Source: DATIUV01 sp049322755 (GTDB taxonomy: Bacteria; Pseudomonadota; Gammaproteobacteria; Burkholderiales; UBA6910). Taken from it: 64,000 nucleotides of DNA. Under the pieces are notes generated by a model. That model was not told where the DNA came from and ran no database searches. It saw nothing but the letters and a program-made list of their open reading frames with translations. The stretch spans positions 74,408 through 138,407 of the forward strand of contig JBMOQX010000017.1 in NCBI GenBank assembly GCA_049322755.1. The letters run 5' to 3'. A program made the translations under genes and the position numbers. Below are positions 1 through 7,755 of this stretch, piece by piece (the stretch's first letter is position 1; every line of letters begins with the position of its first letter).

Positions 1-338
1 TTCGGCAGGCTGCGGGGCAGCTTGGGCGCCTCGATCTGAAGCGTCGGATCCGCTTCCAGCGTACCCTGGCGCAGCCAATGGCGGAAGAAGCGCTTGAAGC
101 TGGAGAGTTGACGGCTCGTCGTGCGCGCGCGCGCGCCGCCGGCCACGCGGTGCGCGAGATACTTCAGCAGATCCTCCCGGGTCGCCGCCAGCAGCTCGCG
201 GCCACGCTCTTTTCGCAGCCACGCCGCCAGCAGGCCGAGGTCGCGCCGGTAGCTCGCCAGCGTGTTGGGTGCAAGGCCGTCTTCGAGCCAGAGCGCGTCG
301 CAGAAGGCGTCGATCGCCTTCGAATCAGCTTCGCTCAT
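1..338 (-). CDS. xerD: Tyrosine recombinase XerD, N-terminal part (gene continues past left edge)
   Basis: XerD with XerC resolves chromosome dimers at dif sites before cell division. About 112 codons are visible, starting MSEADSKAIDAF. They form the SAM-like core-binding domain, with 'LAPNTLASYRRDL' near residues 22-34, 'TTSRQLSSFKRFFRHWLRQG' near 77-96, and the linker 'EAPKLPRSLP' typical of XerD. The catalytic domain with the Arg/His/Tyr residues lies outside the window. The start overlaps the ogt stop by 14 bp. XerD is preferred over XerC because of the linker motif and the ogt neighbour, an association I know from Burkholderiales. XerC remains possible. Confidence 0.85.
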   Translation of the reverse strand, partial: MSEADSKAIDAFCDALWLEDGLAPNTLASYRRDLGLLAAWLRKERGRELLAATREDLLKYLAHRVAGGARARTTSRQLSSFKRFFRHWLRQGTLEADPTLQIEAPKLPRSLP

Positions 339-816
339 GCGCCAGCAGCCAGCGCTTGACGTCCAGCGGGGAGCCGTCCCGCGCGTGCATGAAGCCGCCG
401 AGGCCGCCGCCGGCGGCCACCACGCGATGGCAGGGCACCACCAGCGGTATCGGGTTGGCGCCGCAGGCGCCGCCCACGGCACGCGCGCCCGTGTGCAGGC
501 TCTTCGCCAGCGCGGCATAGCTGCGGGTCTCGCCCGCGGGAATCTGCGCGACGGCTTCCCACACCCGGCGCTGGTACGGCGTTCCCGCCAAGTGCAGCGG
601 AAGGTCGAAGCGGAAACGGGGATTGCGCAGATACTCGTTCAGCTGGACGCATGCCTCCGCGGCGAGGGGCAGCCGCGGTGCCAGCGGCGGCGTCGCCAGC
701 GGCAGGTAATCGATGCCGATCAGCCAGTCCTCCTCGACCACGACGCCGAGCACCGCGAACGGCGCCGGCAGCCGGGCATCGTGCTCACGCCCCGGCCAGC
801 GCCTTGATCTGCTCAT
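325..816 (-). CDS. ogt: Methylated-DNA--protein-cysteine methyltransferase (Ogt type)
   Basis: Suicide repair enzyme that transfers the alkyl group from O6-alkylguanine or O4-alkylthymine to its own cysteine. The C-terminal half carries 'GTPYQRRVWEAVAQIPAGETRSYAALA', the DNA-binding helix region, and the active-site motif PCHRVV with the acceptor Cys near residue 129. It ends in the usual 'GFMHARDGSPLDVKRWLL'. The start is uncertain. An ATG at 816 is used here; a TTG at 837 and a GTG at 753 are in frame, and the 816 start already overlaps the upstream dehydrogenase by about 30 bp. The gene is the tail of the long minus-strand run but belongs functionally with DNA repair and xerD. Confidence 0.88.
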   Translation of the reverse strand: MSRSRRWPGREHDARLPAPFAVLGVVVEEDWLIGIDYLPLATPPLAPRLPLAAEACVQLNEYLRNPRFRFDLPLHLAGTPYQRRVWEAVAQIPAGETRSYAALAKSLHTGARAVGGACGANPIPLVVPCHRVVAAGGGLGGFMHARDGSPLDVKRWLLAHERS

Positions 817-1789
817 GGAGCGCGTCCGGCACGGCAATCCCCTCGCGCCGCGCCCTCTGCGCCAGCGCCTCGCGGCGCGCGCCCGGCAGCCGGACGCCGT
901 CGTCCTCCAGCATCTTGGCGATGAGGGTCTCGATGCGCTCCAGGTAAACGTCGCGGCCGGCCAGGGCGTCCGGGTCCACCGCCAGGAACGCCTGCCCGAT
1001 CCTCGGGCGGTTGCCCTCGGTGACGAAGAAGGAGTCGGCCTCGAAGCCCATGGCGGCGCCGGTCAGCGCGCAGCACAGCAGCTCGACGGTCAATGCCAGC
1101 ATCGCGCCCTTGACGCCACCGGCCGGCATCATGCTGCCTTCCAGCGCGGCGGCGGGATCCGTGGTGGCGCGGCCTTCCTTGTCCAGCGCCCAGCCTTCGG
1201 GAATCGACTTGCCCTGCTGCTTCGCCACCATGATCTTGCCGCGCGCGACCTCCGAGAGCGAGAGATCGATGGTGAGCGCGGAGCCGTCGCGGCGTGGAAA
1301 CACGGCCGCGATCGGGTTGGTCCCGAACAGGGGCGTCTTGCCGCCCCAGGGCGCGATCGCCGCCGGCGAATTGCCGAACGCCAGGCCCACCAGGCCGGCG
1401 TCCGCCAGCGGCTTCAGGTGCAGCGCGGCGGCGCCGAAATGATTGCTGTTGGTCACGCCAGCAAACGCCACTCCGTACTCGCGCGCGCGCGCGATTGCCT
1501 CGCGCACGGCCAGCGCGCACGCCTCGTACGCCATGCCGCACCCGGCGTCGATCAGGCAGGCGGCCTTGCGCTCGCGGGCGACGCGGGGCACCGCGGTGCC
1601 ATCGGTGCGACCGATCTTCAGGTGCGCCGCGTACAGCGGCACCCGCGACACGCCGTGGGAGGCCAGTCCCGCAGCGTCCGCGTCCACCAGCGCGGCGGCC
1701 GCGGCGGCCGCCATGCTCTCGCTGGCGCCAGCCTTGACGAAGGCGCGCGCCGCCAGCTGCCGCAGCTCGTCCATGCTCACCGTTGCCAT
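785..1789 (-). CDS. comC: Malate/L-lactate dehydrogenase family protein, probable (R)-sulfolactate dehydrogenase
   Basis: 334-residue NAD(P)-dependent 2-hydroxyacid dehydrogenase of the Ldh_2 (malate/sulfolactate/ureidoglycolate) fold, unrelated to classical lactate dehydrogenases. Visible marks are 'GLASHGVSRVP' (residues 41-51) and the catalytic 'TNSNHFGAA' with His117. In described sulfolactate degraders, ComC reduces sulfopyruvate to (R)-3-sulfolactate, the substrate of SuyAB. It starts 2 bp after the slcC stop and is the last metabolic gene of the suy operon. The pairing with slcC and suyAB in one transcript is the reason for the specific name. The fold alone would fit malate, lactate or other 2-hydroxyacids. 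Confidence 0.82.
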   Translation of the reverse strand: MATVSMDELRQLAARAFVKAGASESMAAAAAAALVDADAAGLASHGVSRVPLYAAHLKIGRTDGTAVPRVARERKAACLIDAGCGMAYEACALAVREAIARAREYGVAFAGVTNSNHFGAAALHLKPLADAGLVGLAFGNSPAAIAPWGGKTPLFGTNPIAAVFPRRDGSALTIDLSLSEVARGKIMVAKQQGKSIPEGWALDKEGRATTDPAAALEGSMMPAGGVKGAMLALTVELLCCALTGAAMGFEADSFFVTEGNRPRIGQAFLAVDPDALAGRDVYLERIETLIAKMLEDDGVRLPGARREALAQRARREGIAVPDALHEQIKALAGA

Positions 1790-1791
1790 GC

Positions 1792-2736
1792 TCAGCCTCC
1801 GGCGCGCCGGAGGAACGCCGCGATCCGCTCGGCGATCATCGCGCTCACGCGTTCGTTGGATTCCGTGGTGACGCCGGCGACGTGGGGCGTCAGGATCAGA
1901 TTGGGCGCGCCCTTGAGCGGCGTGAACGGCGAGCCCGCCGCCAGAGGCTCCTGGGCAAAGACGTCGATCGCCGCGCCGCCCAGGTGGCCCGAGGCCAGAA
2001 GGTCGGCCAGCGCCTGCTCATCGACGATGCCGCCGCGGGCGGTATTGATAACGATGGCGCCGGGCTTCATCGCCGCCATTCGCTCCCGGTTCAGCAGTTC
2101 CCGGGTCTGATCGGTGAGTGGTACGTGCAGCGACACCACGTCCACCTCCGCCAGCAGCTGCTCGAGGGGCAGCAGCCGGGTGCCGATCTCCTTCAGCGCC
2201 GGGTCGTCGGGTTTGAGCGCCGGATCGAACGCGGCCACCTGCATGCCGAGCGCGCGCGCCATGCGCGCGGTGAGCTGGCCGATGTAGCCGCAGCCGATCA
2301 GGCCCAGCGTCTTGCCGCCCAGCTCGCGGCCGGTGGACAGCGGGCCGCGCGGCCACTTGCCGTCGATGACCTGCGCGGTGGCGCCGTACTGGCCGCGCAG
2401 CAGGACCATCGCGGTCCCCACCACGTATTCCGCCACCGCGGCGGCGTTGGCGCCGCTGGCCGGGATCACCTCCACGTTGCGCGCCTTGCAGGCGGCAACG
2501 TCGATGTTGTCGAGGCCGACGCCGAGCCGCCCGACGACCTTGAGCCGCTTGCCCGCGTCGAGCACCTCGTTGTCCACCTGCGTGCGGTTGCGCACGATCA
2601 GGGCGTCCGCGTCCGCCACCGCGGCGAGCAGCTGACCGCGGTGATCCACCAGCGTGGTGTCGTAGGCCGTGTCGAACGCCGCCTTGAGCTGGTCGACGGC
2701 CGCGGTATCCATGAATTCCGAAATGACGATGCGCAT
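1792..2736 (-). CDS. slcC: D-isomer-type 2-hydroxyacid dehydrogenase, probable (S)-sulfolactate dehydrogenase
   Basis: 314 residues, phosphoglycerate dehydrogenase-like fold without the C-terminal regulatory domain of SerA. The dinucleotide-binding 'GLIGCGYIG' lies at residues 145-153. The catalytic triad is visible as Arg234 ('NTARGG'), Glu263 ('AQEP') and His285 ('TPHVAG'). SlcC is known to oxidise (S)-3-sulfolactate to sulfopyruvate. Together with ComC it inverts the stereocentre so that both enantiomers reach SuyAB. It sits 16 bp downstream of the flavoprotein gene and 2 bp upstream of comC. Specific substrate is inferred from the suyAB context; by sequence alone it is a generic 2-hydroxyacid dehydrogenase. 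Confidence 0.82.
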   Translation of the reverse strand: MRIVISEFMDTAAVDQLKAAFDTAYDTTLVDHRGQLLAAVADADALIVRNRTQVDNEVLDAGKRLKVVGRLGVGLDNIDVAACKARNVEVIPASGANAAAVAEYVVGTAMVLLRGQYGATAQVIDGKWPRGPLSTGRELGGKTLGLIGCGYIGQLTARMARALGMQVAAFDPALKPDDPALKEIGTRLLPLEQLLAEVDVVSLHVPLTDQTRELLNRERMAAMKPGAIVINTARGGIVDEQALADLLASGHLGGAAIDVFAQEPLAAGSPFTPLKGAPNLILTPHVAGVTTESNERVSAMIAERIAAFLRRAGG

Positions 2737-2752
2737 GGGGTTTCTTCTTCTC

Positions 2753-4489
2753 CTAGCGGTTGGCCATGGCGCGCGCGGGCTCCTGCAGCAGGGTTTCCCC
2801 GGGGCGCACGCGGGTGAACGCCACCGGGCGGGTGCCGATGCCGAAGCGGCCGTCCTTCCAGGTGACGCAGGTGAAATACGACGCCTCGAGATCGCCGGCG
2901 TCGGGGTAATCCTCGCGGTAATGGGCGCCGCGCGAGTTCTCGCGCGCCTGCGCGGCGGCCGCCACCGCCTGGCTCACCATCACCAGGCTCTTGAGGTTGA
3001 GCCAGTCGTGCCAGGTCGGGTTGTAGGCGAGGTCGCCGTCGGGGACCCCCGCGGCGTCGAGGCGCGCGTCCAGCTCCGGCAGCGCCGCCTGCGCCCGCTG
3101 CAAACGCTCGGCGGTGCGCAGGATGCCGGCATCGTCCCACATCACGTCGTAGAGGCGCTCGCGAATCGCCGGGAGATCCTTGGCCGAGCGGCCCAGCGGC
3201 TCCAGGACGCGGGCCTCGGCGGCCTGCAGGGCCGCGGGGTCCGGCTGCCGCAGCTCGCCGTGCGCCTTGACCCAACCCGCCATGCGCTCCCCGGCAATGC
3301 CGCCGAACACCGTGGAGTTGGCCACGCCGTTGCCGCCCAGGCGGTTGGCGCCGTGGACGCCGCCGGTATCTTCTCCGGCGGCGAACAGCCCCGTCATCTC
3401 GGTGCTGCAGTCGGGAGAGAACACCACGCCGCCCATCATGTAGTGCGCCGTGGGCACCACCTCCACCAGCCCGCCGGCGAGGTCGAAACCGCAGTCTCCG
3501 CAGCGCTCCACCATGCCCTTGAACTGGCGCCGCACGTTGTCGGGACCGAGATGGGACATCTTGATGTGCACGCCGCCGTTGGGGGTGGTGCGGCCCGCGC
3601 GCATCTCGAGAAAGATGGAACGCGAAACGATGTCGCGGGTGGCGCGCTCGGCGCGCGGATCGTAGCGTTCCATGAAGCGCTCGCCGGCGCCGTTGAGCAG
3701 GTGGCCGCCGGCGCCGCGCAGACCCTCCTCCAGCACCGTGCCGGTCATGCGCGTGTGGCCGCCGGCCAGCAAGCCGGTGGGATGGAACTGCACCATCTCC
3801 ATGTCGCGCAGCGTGAGCCCGGCGCGCAGCGCCATCGCCAGGCCGTCGCAGCTCTTGTCGCCGCTGGGCGTGTGGTACTTGTACATGGTGGGGCCGCCGC
3901 CGGTGGCCATCAGCACGGCCTTGGCCTGGACGAACACGCGCTCGCCGCTGCGCAGGTCGATCATCAGCACGCCGGCGAGCCCGCTGCCGTCCCGGGCCGG
4001 AATGAACTCGACGGCGCGGTGCTCCTCCAGACGCCGGATGCCGCGCGCCCAGACCTGCTCCGCCAGCCGGTTGATGATTTCGATGCCGGTGAGGTCGCCC
4101 TTGTGCACGGTGCGGTCGAAGGTCTGGCCCGCAAACGCCTTCTGGTGCAGCGTGCCGTCGGGATTGCGGTCGAAGAAGCAGCCCAGCTCGTTCTCCAGCT
4201 CGTGGATGCGCTCCACCGCCTTCTCCACCAGCGTCCACGCCAAGTCCTGGTCGGGCAGCCATTTGCCGCCTTCGATGGTGTCCATGAAGTGACGCTCCAC
4301 CGAGTCGCCGGCCGCGAGCGCGACGTTGTAGCCGCCCTGCACCATGCGCGTGCAGCCGCACTTGCCCAGCAGGCCCTTCACCGCCACGGTGATGTCCAGG
4401 TCCGGGGCGCGCTGGTGCGCGTGCAGCGCGGCGAACAGGCCGGCGCCGCCGGAACCCAGGATCAGCACGTCGGTTGCGATCGATCGCAT
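2753..4489 (-). CDS. Succinate dehydrogenase/fumarate reductase-type flavoprotein subunit
   Basis: 578 residues, SdhA/FrdA superfamily. The FAD dinucleotide motif GSGGAG is at residues 12-17. Dicarboxylate-site residues are retained: HPTG (His236), 'EEGLRG' (Arg258, proton shuttle), 'DIVSRS' (Arg290), 'HYMMGG' (His349) and 'HGANRLGGN' (Arg383). The histidine that covalently binds FAD in SdhA and FrdA appears to be Cys46 ('GCTRMVQGG'), so flavin attachment may differ. Its iron-sulfur and anchor partners are encoded about 5 kb upstream in the same operon, separated by ABC transporter and dehydratase genes. I infer that it dehydrogenates a succinate-like acid, possibly 3-sulfopropanoate, and feeds electrons to quinone. 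A housekeeping succinate dehydrogenase is unlikely given the split layout and context. Confidence 0.85.
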   Translation of the reverse strand: MRSIATDVLILGSGGAGLFAALHAHQRAPDLDITVAVKGLLGKCGCTRMVQGGYNVALAAGDSVERHFMDTIEGGKWLPDQDLAWTLVEKAVERIHELENELGCFFDRNPDGTLHQKAFAGQTFDRTVHKGDLTGIEIINRLAEQVWARGIRRLEEHRAVEFIPARDGSGLAGVLMIDLRSGERVFVQAKAVLMATGGGPTMYKYHTPSGDKSCDGLAMALRAGLTLRDMEMVQFHPTGLLAGGHTRMTGTVLEEGLRGAGGHLLNGAGERFMERYDPRAERATRDIVSRSIFLEMRAGRTTPNGGVHIKMSHLGPDNVRRQFKGMVERCGDCGFDLAGGLVEVVPTAHYMMGGVVFSPDCSTEMTGLFAAGEDTGGVHGANRLGGNGVANSTVFGGIAGERMAGWVKAHGELRQPDPAALQAAEARVLEPLGRSAKDLPAIRERLYDVMWDDAGILRTAERLQRAQAALPELDARLDAAGVPDGDLAYNPTWHDWLNLKSLVMVSQAVAAAAQARENSRGAHYREDYPDAGDLEASYFTCVTWKDGRFGIGTRPVAFTRVRPGETLLQEPARAMANR

Positions 4490-4525
4490 GGCTTCAAGTC
4501 TCCGTTGATGACGCCGGTGGCGCCG

Positions 4526-5143
4526 TCAGGACGCGTCCTTCACACCCAGCGCAGCCAGCGCCGCGGCGCGCCGCTCCTGCGCGGTCTGCCTGACCGTGCG
4601 ATAGATGCTGCCGCCGTGGCTGTCCATGGCCACCAGCAGCGGGCCGAAGCCGCGCACGCGGAACTTCCACAGCGACTCCGGGTTGAGGTCGTCGAGGTCC
4701 ACATCCTCGATGGCCTCGACCCAGGTGGTCTCCAGCGCCGCGGTACCGCCGATGATGGCGAGGTAGACGCCGCCCAGATCCTGGAACGCCGTCGCCGACT
4801 GCTCGCTTAAGCCCCCCTTGCCGATGATCATGCGCACGCCATTCTTCTCCATCAGCGGCCGGGTGAAGCGCTCCATGCGCATGCTGGTGGTAGTGCCGAT
4901 GCAAATCGGCGCGTAGCCCGCCGGATGCTCGGCGCTCTTGTCCACCTTCCTGACGTTGGGCGCGGTGTGGATCACCGCGTGGCCGGTGAGGTCGAAGCGG
5001 GTAGTGCGGCCGCGATCGAACATGTGGATCTGCGTCGCGTCGCGGATGCCGTAGAGCGTGCCGTCGAGCGTCACGGTGTCGTCGATCCGCAACTGCCGGA
5101 TCTGCTCTTCCGTGACCGGCGGCGTGAGGTCGTAGTGGGCCAT
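4526..5143 (-). CDS. Class I fumarase/L-tartrate dehydratase-type beta subunit
   Basis: 205 residues, C-terminal (beta) domain of the two-subunit class I hydro-lyases. It shows 'GTTTSMRME' (residues 83-91), 'IGKGGL' (107-112) and 'ESLWKFRVRGFGP'. The 'TTSMRME' form resembles the tartrate dehydratase beta subunit as I remember it, rather than the 'TTAGRMD' of fumarases. That hints at a hydroxyacid other than malate. The ATG at 5143 is 2 bp from the alpha-subunit stop, so the pair is surely co-translated. A much longer reading frame runs upstream through the alpha gene but is only an overlapping frame. Inferred role: hydration of an unsaturated acid such as 3-sulfoacrylate; tartrate or fumarate remain alternatives. 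Confidence 0.85.
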   Translation of the reverse strand: MAHYDLTPPVTEEQIRQLRIDDTVTLDGTLYGIRDATQIHMFDRGRTTRFDLTGHAVIHTAPNVRKVDKSAEHPAGYAPICIGTTTSMRMERFTRPLMEKNGVRMIIGKGGLSEQSATAFQDLGGVYLAIIGGTAALETTWVEAIEDVDLDDLNPESLWKFRVRGFGPLLVAMDSHGGSIYRTVRQTAQERRAAALAALGVKDAS

Positions 5144-5145
5144 GG

Positions 5146-6021
5146 TCAGAATCCGTACTGGACGCCGCGCGGCGTGAACGTGGCGCTGGCGCGCCGGGCC
5201 GAGTGGCACTGCATGTTCACCGCCACCGGGTTCATGGTGATGTGGGTCGCCGCCAACTCCACGTGGACCGCGAACGCGGTGGAATCGCCGCCCAGCCCCT
5301 GCGGCCCGATGCCGAGGCTGTTGATCACCCGCGACAGTTCCTCCTCCAGCTTCGCGCCCTCGGGATCGTCGCAGCGGCTTCCCAGCGCACGCGTCGCTGC
5401 CGCCTTCGCCAGGTACACGCACAGGTCGGCGCTGCCGCCGACGCCGACGCCGACGATGGTGGGCGGACAGGTCTTGCCGCCGGCATCCAGCACGCAGTCG
5501 ACGACGAAGGTCTTCACCGCGTCCAGGCCCTCCGCCGGCACCGCCATGCGCAGCCAGGAGTTGTTCTCCGAGCCGCTGCCCTTGGGGATCATCCGGATCG
5601 TCAATTCCTCGGGGCGGTCGACGAAATCGACGTGGATCACCGGCACCCGCGCGCCGCACGAGGTGTGTTCGTTCTTGCGCGTGATCGGGTGCACCACTGA
5701 GGATCGCAGCGGATGCTCGCGTGTCGCCCGGGCGCAACCGCGCGCGATGGCATCCTTGAGATCGACGCCGTCCACCTGCACGTTGCGCCCGATCTCGACG
5801 TTGTAGATGGGAATTCCGGTGTCCTGGCACAGCAGGTTGTGCGTGTCTTCGGCCACCTGGATGTTGCGGATCATGGTGCCGAGCACGCGCTTGGCACCCG
5901 CGTCGTGTTCGCTCTCGTCCAGGCGCCGGAAACCCTGCTTGATGTCGTCGGGCAGGATCTTCAGCGCGCGGATATAGAGTTCCTTGGCGACTTCCTCGAC
6001 GTTGCCGATATCGATGTTCAT
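5146..6021 (-). CDS. Class I fumarase/L-tartrate dehydratase-type alpha subunit
   Basis: 291 residues, the iron-sulfur domain of class I hydro-lyases. Three conserved cysteines that would hold an oxygen-sensitive [4Fe-4S] cluster are visible: Cys65 in 'CQDTGIP', Cys185 in 'KTCPPTIVGVGVGG' and Cys272 near the C-terminus. 'KGSGSEN' (residues 147-153) is the family substrate-site motif. It is followed after 2 bp by the beta subunit gene and preceded by the ABC permease gene. The family adds or removes water across a carbon-carbon double bond next to a carboxylate. In this operon it sits logically between the dehydrogenase flavoprotein and the sulfolactate enzymes. Confidence 0.87.
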   Translation of the reverse strand: MNIDIGNVEEVAKELYIRALKILPDDIKQGFRRLDESEHDAGAKRVLGTMIRNIQVAEDTHNLLCQDTGIPIYNVEIGRNVQVDGVDLKDAIARGCARATREHPLRSSVVHPITRKNEHTSCGARVPVIHVDFVDRPEELTIRMIPKGSGSENNSWLRMAVPAEGLDAVKTFVVDCVLDAGGKTCPPTIVGVGVGGSADLCVYLAKAAATRALGSRCDDPEGAKLEEELSRVINSLGIGPQGLGGDSTAFAVHVELAATHITMNPVAVNMQCHSARRASATFTPRGVQYGF

Positions 6022-6040
6022 GGTCGTTCCTCGGGGACGC

Positions 6041-6907
6041 TCAATGCTGCATCCCCCACTTGCGCACGGTTTTGGCCTCGACGTTGCGGAAGATGATGTT
6101 CTCCACCGCCAGGCCGATCAGGATCACGGTAAAGAGGCCCGCGAACACCGCCGGGATCTCCAGCAGGTTCTTGTTCTCGTAGATGAACCAGCCCAGCCCG
6201 CCGGAGCCGGATGACACGCCGAAGACCAGCTCCGCGGCGATCAGCGTGCGCCACGCGAACGCCCAGCCGATCTTCAGCCCCGTCAGGATGCTCGGAAAGC
6301 CCGCCGGGATCAGGATCTTGGTCACGTAGCCGAACCCCGAGAGCCCGTAGTTGCGCCCCACCATGCGCAGCGTGGCCGAGACCGACATGAACCCCGAGTG
6401 GGTGTTGAGCGCCACCGGCCAGAGCACCGCGTGAATGAGCACGAACACGATGCTGCCGTTGCCCAACCCGAACCAGATCAGCGCCAGCGGCAACAGGGCG
6501 ATCGCCGGCAGCGGGTTGAACATCGAGGTCAGCGTCTCCAGCAGGTCGTTGCCCAGCCGGGTCGTGATCGCCAGCACCGTGAGCACCGCCGCGATCGCCA
6601 GGCCCGAAGCGTAGCCCATCAGCAGCACCTTGATCGAGTACCATGCCTTGCCCAGCAGCCCGCCTTCGACGATCGCCTCCCAGAACGCCTCCACCGTCGA
6701 GGTGAAGGTGGGAAAGAGCAGCGGGTTGTTGAGCTGGCGCGCGTAGACCTCCCAGATCAGCGCCAGCACCACCAGCAGCAGGCTCTTGCGCACCCAGCCC
6801 TGGTTGAAGACCTTCTCCCACGGCGTGAGCGGCTTCTCCACCACGCCGAAGGCGGTCTCCAGCTGCTCGCGCACGAACTCCGGGCGTTGAACTTGGGTTT
6901 CAGACAT
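6041..6907 (-). CDS. ABC transporter permease (SsuC/TauC-like)
   Basis: 288-residue inner-membrane permease of the nitrate/sulfonate/taurine ABC importer group. The N-terminal 45 residues are cytoplasmic and are followed by about six hydrophobic segments, including 'SLLLVVLALIWEVYA', 'ALLPLALIWFGLGNGSIVF' and 'TVILIGLAVENIIF'. 'GWAFAWRTLIAAELVFG' is the EAA-type loop that docks on the ATPase. Its start overlaps the ATPase gene by 8 bp. With the binding protein and ATPase it makes a complete importer, which suits uptake of a sulfonate, though the substrate cannot be read from sequence. Confidence 0.88.
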   Translation of the reverse strand: MSETQVQRPEFVREQLETAFGVVEKPLTPWEKVFNQGWVRKSLLLVVLALIWEVYARQLNNPLLFPTFTSTVEAFWEAIVEGGLLGKAWYSIKVLLMGYASGLAIAAVLTVLAITTRLGNDLLETLTSMFNPLPAIALLPLALIWFGLGNGSIVFVLIHAVLWPVALNTHSGFMSVSATLRMVGRNYGLSGFGYVTKILIPAGFPSILTGLKIGWAFAWRTLIAAELVFGVSSGSGGLGWFIYENKNLLEIPAVFAGLFTVILIGLAVENIIFRNVEAKTVRKWGMQH

Positions 6908-7703
6908 GGGCCGTCTCCTCTATCTCCTCTACTTCCTCCACCTGGTCGGCGAAGAGCAGGTCGTGGATGCGCTCCGAGAGCTTCCGGCCCGAGCCGTCCA
7001 CCGGGTCGCTGCCGTCGCTGTTCATCTCCGCCTTCACCTGACCCGGGTGCGGCGAGAGCAGCAGGATGCGGTTGCCGATCCTCACCGCCTCCGGAATCGA
7101 GTGGGTCACGAACAGCACGGTAAAGCGCGTGTCCTCCCACAGCTGCAGCAGTTCGTCCTGCATCTTGCGCCGGGTAAGCGCGTCCAGCGCCGCAAACGGC
7201 TCGTCCATCAGCAAAATGTCCGGCTCCATCGCCATGCCCCGGGCAATCGCCACCCGCTGCTTCATGCCCCCCGAGAGCGTGTGCGGGTAGGAGTCGGCAA
7301 ACTTGGTCAGATTCACCTTCTCGATGTAGGACAGCGCCTTGTCCTGGGCCTCCCGGCCCTTCAGCCGCCCCGAGGCCTCCAGCGCAAACATCACGTTCTG
7401 CTTCACCGTCTTCCACGGCAGCAGCTGGTCGAACTCCTGGAACACCATCACCCGGTCCGGGCCCGGCTGGCTGATCGCCTGGCCCTTGAGCGTGATGCCC
7501 CCCTCCACCGGCTGCAGGTAGCCCCCCACCGCCTTCAACAGCGTCGACTTGCCGCACCCCGAGGGACCCAGCAGCACGAAACGGTCCGACGGATAGACGT
7601 CGAAGCTCACCCGGTAGGTGGCCGTCACCAAATGATCCCTGGTCTTGTATTGCAGGGTGACGCCGCTCACGTCGAGCAGCGGTGGAGTCCTGGTCTGCGT
7701 CAT
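6900..7703 (-). CDS. ABC transporter ATP-binding protein (SsuB/TauB-like)
   Basis: 267-residue ATPase of the same importer. Walker A 'GPSGCGKST' is at residues 46-54, the signature 'LSGGMKQR' at 143-150 and Walker B 'ILLMDEP' at 163-169, followed by the D-loop 'AALD' and the switch His in 'LFVTHS'. It hydrolyses ATP on the cytoplasmic face to power import. The C-terminus is Glu-rich ('VEEVEEIEE'). It lies 52 bp after the binding-protein gene and overlaps the permease gene by 8 bp, consistent with translational coupling. Confidence 0.9.
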   Translation of the reverse strand: MTQTRTPPLLDVSGVTLQYKTRDHLVTATYRVSFDVYPSDRFVLLGPSGCGKSTLLKAVGGYLQPVEGGITLKGQAISQPGPDRVMVFQEFDQLLPWKTVKQNVMFALEASGRLKGREAQDKALSYIEKVNLTKFADSYPHTLSGGMKQRVAIARGMAMEPDILLMDEPFAALDALTRRKMQDELLQLWEDTRFTVLFVTHSIPEAVRIGNRILLLSPHPGQVKAEMNSDGSDPVDGSGRKLSERIHDLLFADQVEEVEEIEETAHV

Positions 7704-7755
7704 GTCTCCTCCTGCGCGCCGGCGGCGGGGAAAATCGCCGCCGGGCGTGCGTGCT

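Noticed and set aside
713..2110. 465-codon plus-strand open frame
   Set aside because: Antisense to ogt, comC and slcC; no family resemblance.
2669..4810. 713-codon plus-strand open frame
   Set aside because: It lies antisense to the flavoprotein gene, is rich in His/Arg/Gly/Ala low-complexity sequence and has no recognisable domain. Long antisense frames are expected in GC-rich DNA.
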